Made by a program: the position numbers and the translations under genes. This document shows positions 44,023 through 52,586 of a stretch of 64,000 nucleotides of DNA, one piece after another. Below the pieces are notes generated by a model. That model was not told the origin of the DNA, did no database searches, and saw nothing but the letters and a program-made list of their open reading frames with translations. Each line of letters opens with the position of its first letter. The stretch's first letter is position 1. The DNA comes from Massilia sp. Se16.2.3 (GTDB lineage: Bacteria; Pseudomonadota; Gammaproteobacteria; Burkholderiales; Burkholderiaceae_D): positions 3,596,001 to 3,660,000 of the forward strand of contig NZ_CP050451.1 in NCBI RefSeq assembly GCF_014171595.1, given 5' to 3'.

Positions 44023-44776
44023 ATTTTTCCGACGAAATCCTGATGGCCTATGCCGATGGCGAACTGGCCGAACCCGAGCGCAGCGCCGTCGAACGCGCCC
44101 TACGCGAAGACCCGGCCGTCGCCGCCGCCGTCGAACGCCACCGCGCCCTGCGCGCCGACGTGTTCGCCGCCTTTGCCGGGGTGCTCGATGAGCCGGTGCC
44201 CGAGCGCCTGGTGCCGCCGCGGCCGGCCCCCGTGCATTCGCTCGAGGGAAGCCCGCGCCGCGCGGGCCAGCCAGGCGGCCCAGCCTGCGGCCAGGCAGGC
44301 AACCGTGTCCGCGCCACGCTCGAGCTGGGCGCAATGGGGCGGCATGGCCGCCGCACTGGTGATCGGCGTCCTCGCCGGCAGCATCATGCTGGGCGGCCGC
44401 TCCGACGGCCAGTTTGTTGCCGATGCCGGTGGCCGCCTCGTCGCCCGGGGCCCGCTGGCGACGGCCTTGACGCAGCAACTGGCGAGCGAACAGGGCAGCG
44501 CGCAGGTGCGCATCGGCACCAGCTTCGCCAGCAAGGACGGCAGCTATTGCCGCAGCTTCCAGCTGCCCGGCAGCGCGGACCTGGCCTGCCGCGAGGGCGA
44601 CGCCTGGCGCATCCCGGTGCTGAAGGAAACCGGCGGCACCGGCAGCGGGGGAGTACCGCCAGGCCGCCAGCCAGACCCCGGCCGCCGTGCTGGAAGCGAT
44701 CGACGAACGCATCGCGGGCGAGGCGCTGGACGCGCAGGCCGAACGCGCCGCGCGCGGGCGCGGCTGGCAGCGTTAA
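44019..44776 (+). CDS. anti-sigma factor with one transmembrane helix, two frame breaks
   Basis: About 252 residues. The N-terminal cytoplasmic part (FSDEILMAYADGELAEPERS, then EDPAVAAAVERHRALRADVF) matches the anti-sigma N-terminal helical domain but lacks the His-x3-Cys-x2-Cys zinc motif. One membrane helix (MAAALVIGVLAGSIMLGG) and a periplasmic part (FVADAGGRLVARGPLATALT, RIGTSFASKDGSYCRSFQLP, DLACREGDAWRI) follow. Breaks: near 44255 (GAAGCCCGCGCC tract), and at 44646-44650 (one extra G in a five-G run; corrected SGGEYRQAASQ, stop at 44776). Two periplasmic Cys could form a redox-sensitive pair. Confidence 0.82.
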
Positions 44777-44944
44777 TGCACGAGGCATGCAGGACGGGAA
44801 CGGCCAACGCTTCCGTCTTGCGTGACATGGCAGCCATCCGGCAGCACCTGGGTCGCCCGCTTGTCGTTCGAACCTGCTCCCTGGCATGCAACGTCCGGCG
44901 CGCTGCAATCGAGCGGCTTGCCCGGACTGGCTGTGCGCCCGCGC

Positions 44945-45334
44945 CTAGTCGATCAGGCGGATCGCCGGCCTTCCATCATCACTCTTGCCGATCACCTCGT
45001 GGACCGAGGTTCCTCGCTCCACGTACCCGTCTTCACTTGTTGCGATCTGCCCATCAGGGAAACGCGCTTCGATCTCGTACCCGACTTCGCCTGCGACAAC
45101 AAAGTAGAGCCTGGTGGACTGCCCCGCTTTCAGGGCCGGCAGGGTAACCGTGCTACTGTTGCTGCTCGACGCGTGCTTCAGTATCAGTCCGCTCAGATCG
45201 TTGCCGCTGTCATTCTCGATGGCCACGTGCACGAGCGGCTGATCCCAATGCTTGACCACCGCCGTGATCGCGCCCACAGCGAAACAGATTGCTGCCAGCA
45301 GGAGTATCCCAATACCTTTCGCGAAGCGCGCCAT
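44945..45334 (-). CDS. small membrane-anchored protein of unknown function
   Basis: A 129-residue protein. One N-terminal helix (GILLLAAICFAVGAITAVV) anchors it or serves as a signal; the rest is a soluble beta-rich domain (VHVAIENDSGNDLSGLILKH, TVTLPALKAGQSTRLYFVVA, VGYEIEARFPDGQIATSEDG). Start ATG 45334, because upstream codons in the same frame run into the repeat at 45360. Slightly lower GC than its neighbours. I recognise no family. Convergent with the anti-sigma gene. Confidence 0.65.
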   Translation of the reverse strand: MARFAKGIGILLLAAICFAVGAITAVVKHWDQPLVHVAIENDSGNDLSGLILKHASSSNSSTVTLPALKAGQSTRLYFVVAGEVGYEIEARFPDGQIATSEDGYVERGTSVHEVIGKSDDGRPAIRLID

Positions 45335-45359
45335 CCTTTGGCTTCCGATCAGTTTGTTC

Positions 45360-45561
45360 GTGAAAATGCTGGGGTCAGGTCTGACAAATGGACACGAACT
45401 CTGCTCTTGCATCGCCCACAAAAGCCCACAGCTGGGCCCGTGTCTGAATGTCACGTGAAAATGCTGGGGTCAGGTCTGACAAATGGACACGAACTCTGCT
45501 CTTGCATCGCTCACAAAAGCCCACAGCTGGGCCCGTGTCCAAATGTCAGACCTGACCCCAG
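45360..45561. repeat. 95-bp tandem duplication ending in an 18-bp inverted repeat
   Basis: Two near-identical units (45360-45454 and 45455-45549) start with GTGAAAATGCTGGGG. The left inverted repeat CTGGGGTCAGGTCTGACA occurs at 45369-45386 and 45464-45481; its exact reverse complement TGTCAGACCTGACCCCAG is at 45544-45561. The second unit with the right end is a 98-bp element with perfect ends; the first unit lacks most of the right end. Confidence 0.88.
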
Positions 45562-45585
45562 CCTGGTAGGCACGGCAGCCGGGCT

Positions 45586-46886
45586 TCAGCGATCCGGCTC
45601 CCGGCCATCGGCACTTGCGCCGATCACGCGTGCGCGTTCTTCCAGCAGGGCCCGCTCGCGCGCATTCGCCGCCAACCCCGCGGCACGGGAAAACTCGGCG
45701 GCCGCTTCCCGCCGCCGTCCCAGCTTTTCCGGGAAATCCCCGCGCACGCTCGGCAGCCATTGATAATCGCGCAGTGCCCCGTCCCGCGCCAGCGCATCGA
45801 CCAGCGCCAGCCCGGCCGCCGGCCCCTGGCCATCCCGACGGCCACCGCCCGGTTCAGTTCCACCACCGGCGACGGCGCGGCCTCGGCCAGTTCGCCGTAC
45901 AGCCGGGCAATCTCGTTCCAGTCGGTCTGGGCAGCGCTGCGTGCGCGCGCGCGTGGCAGGCGGCGATCGCCGCTTGCAGCGTGTACGGTCCGCGCCGTGT
46001 TACCGGCTGTTGCGCGCGCGCCAGCGCCGCCAGCCCGCGCCGGATCAGGATGCCGTCCCAGCGCGAGCGGTCCTGGTCGAGCAGCAGCACCGGCCGCCCG
46101 GCGCCGTCGACGCGCGCGTGCATGCGCGAGGCCTGCAATTCCATCAGCGCCACCAGTCCCCGGGCTTCGGATTCGTAGGGCGCCAGTTCCGCCAGCATGC
46201 GTCCCGGGCGCAGCGCTTCCTCGACCAGCGCCGGGCGCATCCATTCGGCGCCGCTGGTGGCGGTATAGCCTTCATTGAAGACGAGATACACCACTTCGAG
46301 CACCGCCTCGAGCCGCTCGTGCAGTTCGCCGGGCGGCGGCAACTCGAAGGGCACGCGCGCCTGGCCGAGCGTGCGCTTGGCCCGCACCAGGCGCTGGGCG
46401 ACCGTCGCTTCCGGCACCGGGGAAGGCGCGCGCGATCTCGGCCGTGGAGAGGCCGCCGAGCAGCCTGAGCGTGAGCGCCACCCGCGCGTCCGGGGACAGC
46501 ACCGGGTGGCAGGCAGTGAACATCAGGCGCAGCAAGTCGTCGCCGATGATGTCGTTGCGGGCGGCATCGAGGCCGTCGACGAAATCGGGCACGATCAGGG
46601 CCTCCTGTGCTTCCAGGTCGAGGCCGATCTGCTGCAGCTTTTTCCCGGAGAGATTTATCGCGGCGCAGGCGGTCGAGCGCGGCGTTCTTCGCGGTACGCA
46701 TCAGCCACGCTCCCGGATTGTCCGGCACGCCCTGCCCCGGCCAGGTCTCCAGCGCGGCAACCGGGCGTCGCCGGCCAGTTCCTCGGCCAGGCCGATGTCG
46801 CGCACAAGGCTCGCGACGCCGGCGACGATTTTCGCCGACTCGATCCGCCAGACGGCGGCGATGGCCGTATCGACCTGCGCGGCCAT
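45586..46886 (-). CDS. ECF42-type sigma factor with C-terminal TPR-like extension, about four frame breaks
   Basis: About 415 residues when frames are joined. Start MAAQVDTAIAAVWRIESAKI, region 2 DIGLAEELAGDA then GAWLMRTAKNAALDRLRR, central VPDFVDGLDAARNDIIGDDL and LLRLMFTACHPVLSPDARVA, region 4 LRLLGGLSTAEIARAF and PEATVAQRLVRAKRTLGQAR. Extension: EAVLEVVYLVFNEGYTATSG, LLDQDRSRWDGILIRRGLAA and WLPSVRGDFPEKLGRRREAA to the stop at 45586. Breaks near 46770, 46655, 46415 and 45945, plus one near 45825. The long extension and DGPF neighbours define group ECF42. ATG 46886 overlaps the VOC stop by one base. No anti-sigma gene is adjacent. Confidence 0.85.
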
Positions 46887-47308
46887 CAGCCTTGTGACGC
46901 GATGTCGGCCGGCACCTGGCTCATGTCCATCCGGGACAGCTCCCAGACATGGCCATCGAGGTCCTCGAAGCCGTGGCCGTACATGAAGCCGTGATCCTGT
47001 TTCGGGTTCGGCGCCCGGCCGCCGGCGGCGAGCGCCTTGGCCACGAGGGCATCGACTTCCTCCCGGCTCTCGCACGACAGGCAGGTGAGCACCTCGGTCG
47101 TCTCGCGCGCGTTCGCCACCGGCTTGTCCGTAAAGGTCTGGAAGAAGCGCTCGACCAGCAGCATCGCGTAGATGTTCTCGCCGATGATCATGCAGGCCGC
47201 GTCGTCGTTGCTGAACTGGGGGTTGAATTCGAAACCCAGGCTGGCGAAAAAGGCGCGGCTGCGCGCCAGGTCGCGCACGGGGAGGTTGACGAATATTTGC
47301 TTGTGCAT
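46886..47308 (-). CDS. VOC-superfamily (glyoxalase/bleomycin-resistance-like) protein
   Basis: A 140-residue protein of the PhnB/YaeR-like VOC fold. KQIFVNLPVRDLARSRAFFA at the start and DHGFMYGHGFEDLDGHVWEL at the end are the paired beta-alpha-beta-beta-beta modules; ACMIIGENIYAMLLVERFFQ is in the centre. ATG 47308 fits the conserved start; a longer frame reaches upstream without similarity. Located 4 bases after the DGPF gene and overlapping the sigma gene by one base, so it is part of the ECF42 operon. The role is unknown. Confidence 0.85.
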   Translation of the reverse strand: MHKQIFVNLPVRDLARSRAFFASLGFEFNPQFSNDDAACMIIGENIYAMLLVERFFQTFTDKPVANARETTEVLTCLSCESREEVDALVAKALAAGGRAPNPKQDHGFMYGHGFEDLDGHVWELSRMDMSQVPADIASQG

Positions 47309-47312
47309 GGTC

Positions 47313-47735
47313 TTATCCTTTCGTGGTGGTGGTGTCTTCAAGTTCGCGGAAACGCTCGAGCGCTTCGGTCTGGGCGAAATCGTCGAGTTCGAATACCTGG
47401 CGCACCTCGATTTCTGCGTCGAGGCCCTGGCCGCGCGGGTTCGGGAAGCGCCGTGCCCATTCGAGCGCTTCCTCGCGGCTGCGCACGCCGATCATGGTGT
47501 AGCCGGCGATCATTTCCTTCGATTCCGTGAACGGGCCGTCGATGACCCTGCGTTCCTTGCCCTGGTAGCGGATACGCCAGCCGCGGCTGCTCGGGTGCAG
47601 GCCGTTGGCGTCGAGCAGGACACCGGCACGCGCCAGCTCCTGGTGGTATTCGCCCATCGCATGAAGCAGGCTTTCCGCCGGCATGGCGCCGGCTTCGGAT
47701 TCGGGGGTGGCCTTGACGATGATCATGAAGCGCAT
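47313..47735 (-). CDS. DGPF/YCII-domain protein 1
   Basis: A 140-residue protein. RFMIIVKATPESEAG opens the ferredoxin-like YCII fold; RVIDGPFTESKEMIAGYTMI contains the DGPF motif that names the family; ALEWARRFPNPRGQG and IEVRQVFELDDF finish it. Family members are associated with ECF42 sigma factors in many bacteria and their biochemical role is unsettled. Second gene of the operon, 136 bases after the first DGPF gene. Confidence 0.9.
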   Translation of the reverse strand: MRFMIIVKATPESEAGAMPAESLLHAMGEYHQELARAGVLLDANGLHPSSRGWRIRYQGKERRVIDGPFTESKEMIAGYTMIGVRSREEALEWARRFPNPRGQGLDAEIEVRQVFELDDFAQTEALERFRELEDTTTTKG

Positions 47736-47871
47736 GTCGATTCTCCTGTGGTGTACGGTTCAGCCCGGTGTCAGCGGCAGCCGCGGTTTGCCGGGTTTCG
47801 ATGACACGACGAAGGGCAGCACAGGAAATCGACATGCGCCACGAAAAACATGAAAAATATCTCTGCCCGCG

Positions 47872-48228
47872 TCAGGCCTCGTAGCACGGCGCCAGCGCGC
47901 GCACCTCGACGGTGGCCCACTCGGCAGCCGGGCAGCGCGCGGCCAGTGCCACCGCTTCCTCATGCGTGACCACGTCGACATGGTAGAAGCCGCCGATCAT
48001 TTCCTTGGCTTCCGCAAACGGTCCATCGAGCATGCGCGCCTTGCCGGCTTCTTTTGTTACCCGGGTAGCGCGCGTCAAGGGCGCGAGCGACTGCGCCGCC
48101 ACCAGCACGCCCTCGCGCTGCAGCGCGGCGCCGAAGTCGAGCATGCGCTGGTACAGGGCGCGCCCCTCGTCTTCCGTGCGCGTGGCACGCTGGCCCACCG
48201 GTTCGTGAATCAGCAACATGTAGGACAT
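47872..48228 (-). CDS. DGPF/YCII-domain protein 2
   Basis: A 118-residue protein. SYMLLIHEPVGQRATRTEDE, ARMLDGPFAEAKEMIGGFYH with the DGPF motif, and ALAARCPAAEWATVEVRALA give the same fold as 47313-47735 at low identity. First gene of the DGPF-DGPF-VOC-sigma cluster; the promoter presumably lies in 48229-48446. Intact. Confidence 0.9.
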   Translation of the reverse strand: MSYMLLIHEPVGQRATRTEDEGRALYQRMLDFGAALQREGVLVAAQSLAPLTRATRVTKEAGKARMLDGPFAEAKEMIGGFYHVDVVTHEEAVALAARCPAAEWATVEVRALAPCYEA

Positions 48229-48446
48229 GGGTCTTTCTCCGCGAAGAGTGTCACAAAGGCAAGCAGTATGCGCTGGAGCGGGTCTTCAGTAAAGCATTCG
48301 TCCTGGTCCAGGCATGGACTCGTCTCAATCGTGCCAGACCTCGTACCGTCCGACGCCTCCTACACGGCCGCCACACCTGCTCCTATTGTCCCCGCGCAGG
48401 CTGGCGCTACTATGAAGGAACCAATTCATACAAGCAGGAGGCAAGC

Positions 48447-48815
48447 ATGGGTGAAAACAAGGGCAAAGGCATGAAAGGCCGTAACTACGATGAAATCAGC
48501 GGCGTAGGTACCAGTGTCGCCGGCGTGACCGGGACCACCGGCAAGCTCAACGATGGCGTGCGCGATGGCGGCGTCGGCAAGCCTGCCGCGGCCGATAGCG
48601 GCAACCTGAACCGGCAATCGGCCGAACCGAATGACGGCGACACCACGCCGGCGCTGGGCACCGGCAATCGCTCTGGCGCCGGCGAGAGCCGCCAGGGCGC
48701 GCCGGGTGACCCGAATTCCCAGTCGGGCCAGGGCGGCAACCTGCAGGGGAGGCAAGAGCCTCGACCAGGACGTGCTCGGCAAGGGAAAACTGAGCATGCG
48801 CAGTTGATAATCTAG
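48447..48815 (+). CDS. small hydrophilic Gly-rich protein, family member B, probable C-terminal frame break
   Basis: About 120 residues, strongly polar and Gly/Asn/Asp-rich, no signal or membrane segment. MKGRNYDEISGVGTSVAGVT near the N-terminus aligns with the protein at 33957, followed by a linker ending GNLNRQSAEPNDGD. Near 48750 (GGGGAGGCAAGAGCC) an alternative frame gives GKSLDQDVLGKGKLSMRS and a stop at 48805-48807, which looks more protein-like than the Arg/Pro-rich tail, so the native C-terminus is probably this one. Start ATG 48447 follows AGGAGGCAAGC, a strong ribosome-binding site. Function is unknown. Confidence 0.65.
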   Translation: MGENKGKGMKGRNYDEISGVGTSVAGVTGTTGKLNDGVRDGGVGKPAAADSGNLNRQSAEPNDGDTTPALGTGNRSGAGESRQGAPGDPNSQSGQGGNLQGRQEPRPGRARQGKTEHAQLII

Positions 48816-48959
48816 TTATACTCTCGCCTGAAGCGCAGCTGCAAGAAGGCTGCGTTAGCGTGGCCGGCCGGCGTCAACCCGCCGGCCGCCGCGCGTCCTG
48901 ATATCCCTGCCGCCCGTGGCGGCAGTCCACCCACGAACCACCCTCGACCGCCCTCCTCA

Positions 48960-49664
48960 ATGAGCGCTTTTCGACCTTTCTTGCGCGCCCTCGTGCTGGT
49001 GCTGATCGCCACCGCCGCCTGGATCCTGCTCGGCCCCTGGCTGAAAAACGCGCTGTACGCGGTACGCCTGGCTTCGATGCCCGCCCTCACGGCGCTGCCG
49101 GTTCCCGTGCGCGGCGTGGCGGCGCGCGACCTGCGCGACACCTGGGGCGGCGCCCGCGGCGGCGGCCGCAGGCACGAAGGCATCGACATTTTTTTCGCGC
49201 GTCGCGGCACGGCCATTACGTCCAGTACCGAAGGGCTGGTCCTGCGTGTAGGCACCAACTCGCTCGGCGGAACGGTCGTGTGGGTGCTGGGACCTGGCGG
49301 CCAGCGCCACTACTACGCCCACCTGGACAGCTACGCCGACATCGAAACCGGCCAGCGCGTGCGGCCAGGCACCATCCTCGGCTATGTCGGCACTACCGGC
49401 AATGCGGCCGGCACGCCGCCGCACCTGCACTACGGCATCTATGAAACAGGCGGCGCGATCAACCCGTATCCGCTGCTGCGCCATGCGCCCGCCAAGGCGG
49501 AAGCCAAGGCCGAAGCCAAGGCGGAAGCCAAGGCGGAAGCCAAGGCGGAAGCCAAGGCGGAAGCCAAGGCGGAAGCGAGGGCGCAAGCCAAGGCCGAAGC
49601 CGGGGCGAAGGACAAGCTGGCCGCATCCGGGGCGCAGGGGCGCACCGCGCACCAATTGCATTGA
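48960..49664 (+). CDS. M23/LytM-family metallopeptidase with KAEA repeat tail
   Basis: A 234-residue envelope protein. An N-terminal helix (LRALVLVLIATAAWILLGPW) acts as an anchor or signal. Peptidase domain residues about 55-175: DTWGGARGGGRRHEGIDIFF (His and Asp zinc ligands), YYAHLDSYADIETGQRVRPG and PPHLHYGIYE (HxH). These match active LytM enzymes that cut peptidoglycan peptide cross-links. The C-terminus from residue about 178 is a run of KAEA tetrapeptides encoded by 12-base repeats (49491-49600), a charged helical spacer. Intact. Confidence 0.87.
   Translation: MSAFRPFLRALVLVLIATAAWILLGPWLKNALYAVRLASMPALTALPVPVRGVAARDLRDTWGGARGGGRRHEGIDIFFARRGTAITSSTEGLVLRVGTNSLGGTVVWVLGPGGQRHYYAHLDSYADIETGQRVRPGTILGYVGTTGNAAGTPPHLHYGIYETGGAINPYPLLRHAPAKAEAKAEAKAEAKAEAKAEAKAEAKAEARAQAKAEAGAKDKLAASGAQGRTAHQLH
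49491..49600. repeat. 12-bp tandem repeat encoding KAEA
   Basis: About nine tandem copies of GCCAAGGCGGAA, with two or three single-base variants (GGCCGAA, GCGAGGGCGCAA). In frame within the M23 gene, so copy-number change alters tail length without shifting the frame. Confidence 0.92.
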
Positions 49665-49725
49665 GCCATCCGCGCGAACGGCGCCTCTTCGCGCGCTGTG
49701 CTTCAATGACGCTTCCATCGAGACC

Positions 49726-50283
49726 ATGATGAGCAAAGGAAGCATGCAGTCCAGCCCGCCCAAGGCCGCCAGCCCCGCCGAACTCGACGACGACACCCTC
49801 GCCTTCGTGCGCCGGGTGTTCGGCCATGCGCGCGCCGGCGACAGCGACGAGCTGGCCGCACTGCTGGCCCGGGGCCTGCCGCCCAAGCTGCGCAACGAGC
49901 GCGGCGACAGCCTGCTGATGCTGGCCTGTTACCACGGTCACCTCGATACCGCCCGCGTCCTGCTGGAACACGGTGCCGACCCCGAACTGCTCAACGATGC
50001 CGGCCAGACGCCGCTGGCGGCTGCCGCCTTCAAGGGCGATGTGGCGGTAGCGACCCTGCTGCTGGATCACGGCGCCGGTGTCGACAATGCCGGTCCGAAC
50101 GGCAAGACCGCGCTCATGCTGGCCGCCATGTTCAACCGTGTCGACATCATGCGCCTCCTGCTGGCGCGCGGCGCCGATCCGCGCCTCGCGGACGCCGCCG
50201 GCGTATCGATCCGCGAGGCGGCCGCGAAGATGGGGGCGCAGGACAGCCTTGCCTTGTTGACCGAACTGCTCGAGGGCCGCTGA
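49726..50283 (+). CDS. ankyrin-repeat protein
   Basis: About 185 residues. At least three ankyrin repeats are visible: NERGDSLLMLACYHGHLDTARVLLEHGADP, NDAGQTPLAAAAFKGDVAVATLLLDHGAG and NGKTALMLAAMFNRVDIMRLLLARGADP, preceded by a helical N-terminal segment with VRRVFGHARAGDSDELAALL. ATG 49726 or 49729 starts it. No signal peptide, so cytoplasmic. A protein-interaction module; the partner is unknown. Follows the M23 gene by 62 bases. Confidence 0.88.
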   Translation: MMSKGSMQSSPPKAASPAELDDDTLAFVRRVFGHARAGDSDELAALLARGLPPKLRNERGDSLLMLACYHGHLDTARVLLEHGADPELLNDAGQTPLAAAAFKGDVAVATLLLDHGAGVDNAGPNGKTALMLAAMFNRVDIMRLLLARGADPRLADAAGVSIREAAAKMGAQDSLALLTELLEGR

Positions 50284-50303
50284 AGCGTCGCCGTTCGCCC
50301 CGC

Positions 50304-52289
50304 TCAGGCGTGGCGCGCACGCGCCGCCCGCAGGAACTCGGTGGCGCCGGCAACCGGCAGCGGATGGCTGAACAGGAAGCCCTGGAACAGGTCGCAGTCG
50401 CAGGCGGCCAGCGCCTGGTGCTGTTCGCGTGTCTCCACGCCTTCGGCCACCACGTGCATGTCGAGCTTGTGGGCCAGGGCCATGATGCCGGCACACAGGT
50501 CGGCATCCTTGGGATCGTCGGCCACGTTCTTCACGAACGAGCGGTCGAGCTTCAGGTAGTGCACCGGCAGCTGGCGCAGGTAGGACATCGACGAAAACCC
50601 CGTACCGAAGTCGTCGATCGACAATGCCACCCCGCCGCCGCGCAGGCGGTGCAGGATGGCGATCGCAAGATCCGGGTCGGACATCATCATCGATTCGGTC
50701 AGCTCCATTTCCAGGCAGCCGGGCCCGATGCCGTATTCGCGCATGACGTCGAACACGTAGTCCGGCAAGGCGGCGCTGGTGAGCTGGCTGGTGGATAAAT
50801 TGACGGCTACCGGCACGGTACCGATCCCGGCCTCTCGCCAGCTCGCCGCCTGGCGGCAGGCTTCCTCGATCACCCAGCGTCCCAGGTGCAGCAGCAAGCC
50901 CAGCTGTTCGGCCAGCGGGATGAATTTATCGGGCGCAACCAGACCGACCCCTGGACGATTCCAGCGGATCAGCGCCTCGACGCCGGCGACGCTGCCGTCG
51001 CGCCGCACTTTCGGCTGGTAGACCCGGGCGAACTCGCTCGAGCCGACGGCGGCGCGCAGGTCGCGCTCGAGCTCGACACGTTGGGCCACGGTGGAGCCCA
51101 GCTGGGGCGAATAGAAGCGGTACTGGTCGCGCCCGCTGTCCTTGGCCGCGTACATGGCGGCCTCGGCGCGTCCCAGCAGCGCGACGGCGCTGTGGCGGCC
51201 GCCGCGCGACAGGCTGATCCCCGCGCTGAAGGTCAGGTGCAGCGGCTGGCGCAGCACGGCATAGGGTTGGGCCAGGAAGGCGCGGATCTGCTCGACCTGG
51301 TGCGCCACGTCCTCGATCGACTCGGCATGCGGCAGGATAAAGGCGAACTCGTCGCCGGACAGGCGCGCCAGGCTGGCCAGCGGCACGTTGCACTGCTGCA
51401 GGCGCTGGGCGCCCAGCTTGGACATCAACAATTGCTCCTCGAGCGCCGCCTCGAACATCGTGCGGTTGGCCAGCCCGGTGAGCGAATCGGTGATGCGTTC
51501 CTGCTCGATCCGGGTATGCAGGCCGCGCAGCTCGGTGATTTCCGTCGAGAAGCCGATCAGGCACATCGGCTGGCCGGGCAACTGCAGCGGGATCTTGCGC
51601 GAACGGAAAACGTGGCGGGCGCCATCGGCACCGACGATGACTTCCTCCCGCACCACGCGCTCGCCGCCGGCCAGTACCTCGCGGTCGATCTCGGCAATGC
51701 GCTGGGCCAGCTCGGGCGGCATCAGCTCGGCGTCCGTGCGTCCGACCAGGTCCTGCAGCGGCCGGTCGTACAGGGCCAGGACCGGCGCATTGGCGTAGAG
51801 GTAGCGGCCCTCCACGTCCTTCAGGTAGATCGCGGCGTCGACATTCGACAGGATGGCGTTGAGTAGGTCGTTTCGCTCGATCAATTCCCTGACGGCGCGG
51901 CGCTGTTCCGTGATATCGGTGGAGATGCCGCAAAGGCCGATCACGCGGCGTTCCTTGTCGAACAGCGGCAGCTTGACGGTACGGAAGGTGCGCCGCTCGC
52001 CGCTGCGCAGCTGGACGACTTCGTCGGCATCGACCTTGGCAGCGTCGGTCATGGTCGCGTGGTCGGTGCTGCCGATGTCGGAGGCCGCCATGTCGACGAA
52101 GCCGGTGTCGGGGTGGCCGATGATTTGCGCGGGGTCGGCGCCGAACACGGCGGCCAGTGCCTTGTTGGCGAACAGGTAGCGCCCGCTCGTGTCCTTCACG
52201 TAGAAGCAGGCGTCGAGATTATCGACGAGCGTCCACAAGCTCTCCAGCTGGGTACGGTCAACTCCGGGCTCACCGCGTGCTTCGTCCAT
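50304..52289 (-). CDS. PAS-PAS-GGDEF-EAL cyclic-di-GMP protein, degenerate GGDEF
   Basis: A 661-residue protein. Two PAS domains (LVDNLDACFYVKDTSGRYLF; AILSNVDAAIYLKDVEGRYL) precede the GGDEF domain, whose active motif reads SGDEF in LARLSGDEFAFILPH, so cyclase activity is doubtful. The EAL domain has AGVEALIRWNRPGVG, VAVNLSTSQL, LEMELTESMMM, SIDDFGTGFSSMSYL, LKLDRSF and VVAEGVET, that is, a full set of phosphodiesterase residues. Probably a c-di-GMP phosphodiesterase tuned by PAS. Start ATG 52289 with GAGGGGGG upstream; a long upstream frame has no similarity. Intact. No membrane helix. Confidence 0.9.
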   Translation of the reverse strand: MDEARGEPGVDRTQLESLWTLVDNLDACFYVKDTSGRYLFANKALAAVFGADPAQIIGHPDTGFVDMAASDIGSTDHATMTDAAKVDADEVVQLRSGERRTFRTVKLPLFDKERRVIGLCGISTDITEQRRAVRELIERNDLLNAILSNVDAAIYLKDVEGRYLYANAPVLALYDRPLQDLVGRTDAELMPPELAQRIAEIDREVLAGGERVVREEVIVGADGARHVFRSRKIPLQLPGQPMCLIGFSTEITELRGLHTRIEQERITDSLTGLANRTMFEAALEEQLLMSKLGAQRLQQCNVPLASLARLSGDEFAFILPHAESIEDVAHQVEQIRAFLAQPYAVLRQPLHLTFSAGISLSRGGRHSAVALLGRAEAAMYAAKDSGRDQYRFYSPQLGSTVAQRVELERDLRAAVGSSEFARVYQPKVRRDGSVAGVEALIRWNRPGVGLVAPDKFIPLAEQLGLLLHLGRWVIEEACRQAASWREAGIGTVPVAVNLSTSQLTSAALPDYVFDVMREYGIGPGCLEMELTESMMMSDPDLAIAILHRLRGGGVALSIDDFGTGFSSMSYLRQLPVHYLKLDRSFVKNVADDPKDADLCAGIMALAHKLDMHVVAEGVETREQHQALAACDCDLFQGFLFSHPLPVAGATEFLRAARARHA

Positions 52290-52444
52290 GCTGCCCCCCC
52301 TCGCGACGCCTCGTCGGCGCATTTCCAGGCCATGGCATCCATCGCGCATCATGCGCTTCGCATGACGCATGGGTGCAGTGTAGCGCCCTTGGGGCTTGTT
52401 GCGGCAAATCAGTAAGCACCGCTGCGCAAAGCAGCCACAACAGC

Positions 52445-52466
52445 AAAAAAGAGACTGTTGCGTCTC
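52445..52466 (-). terminator. possible second terminator downstream of the LivK-type gene
   Basis: On the minus strand GAGAC-GCAACA-GTCTC is followed by TTTTTTGCTG. It would stop transcripts coming from 52587 before the EAL gene. Confidence 0.65.
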
Positions 52467-52542
52467 TCCCGGCTCCGCGGGCGGCGGGCGAACGGTAGGG
52501 TGCACCCTCGTCCGCGAGGGCTCACGACCGTGCAAACAAGAA

Positions 52543-52563
52543 GGGCCGGCATGATGCCGGCCC
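52543..52563 (-). terminator. hairpin after the LivK-type gene
   Basis: GGGCCGGCAT and ATGCCGGCCC form a tight stem with almost no loop, 24 bases after the stop; on the minus strand TTCTTGTTTG follows. Confidence 0.75.
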
Positions 52564-52586
52564 TCGAGGAATGCGGTCGTGGCGGA

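Noticed and set aside
44822..45763. 313-codon plus-strand ORF through the repeat region
   Set aside because: It is antisense to the small membrane-anchored protein and runs through the duplicated repeat; no domain features.
49491..49600. CRISPR-like regular repeats
   Set aside because: A 12-base period without spacers, in frame within a coding region; no cas genes.
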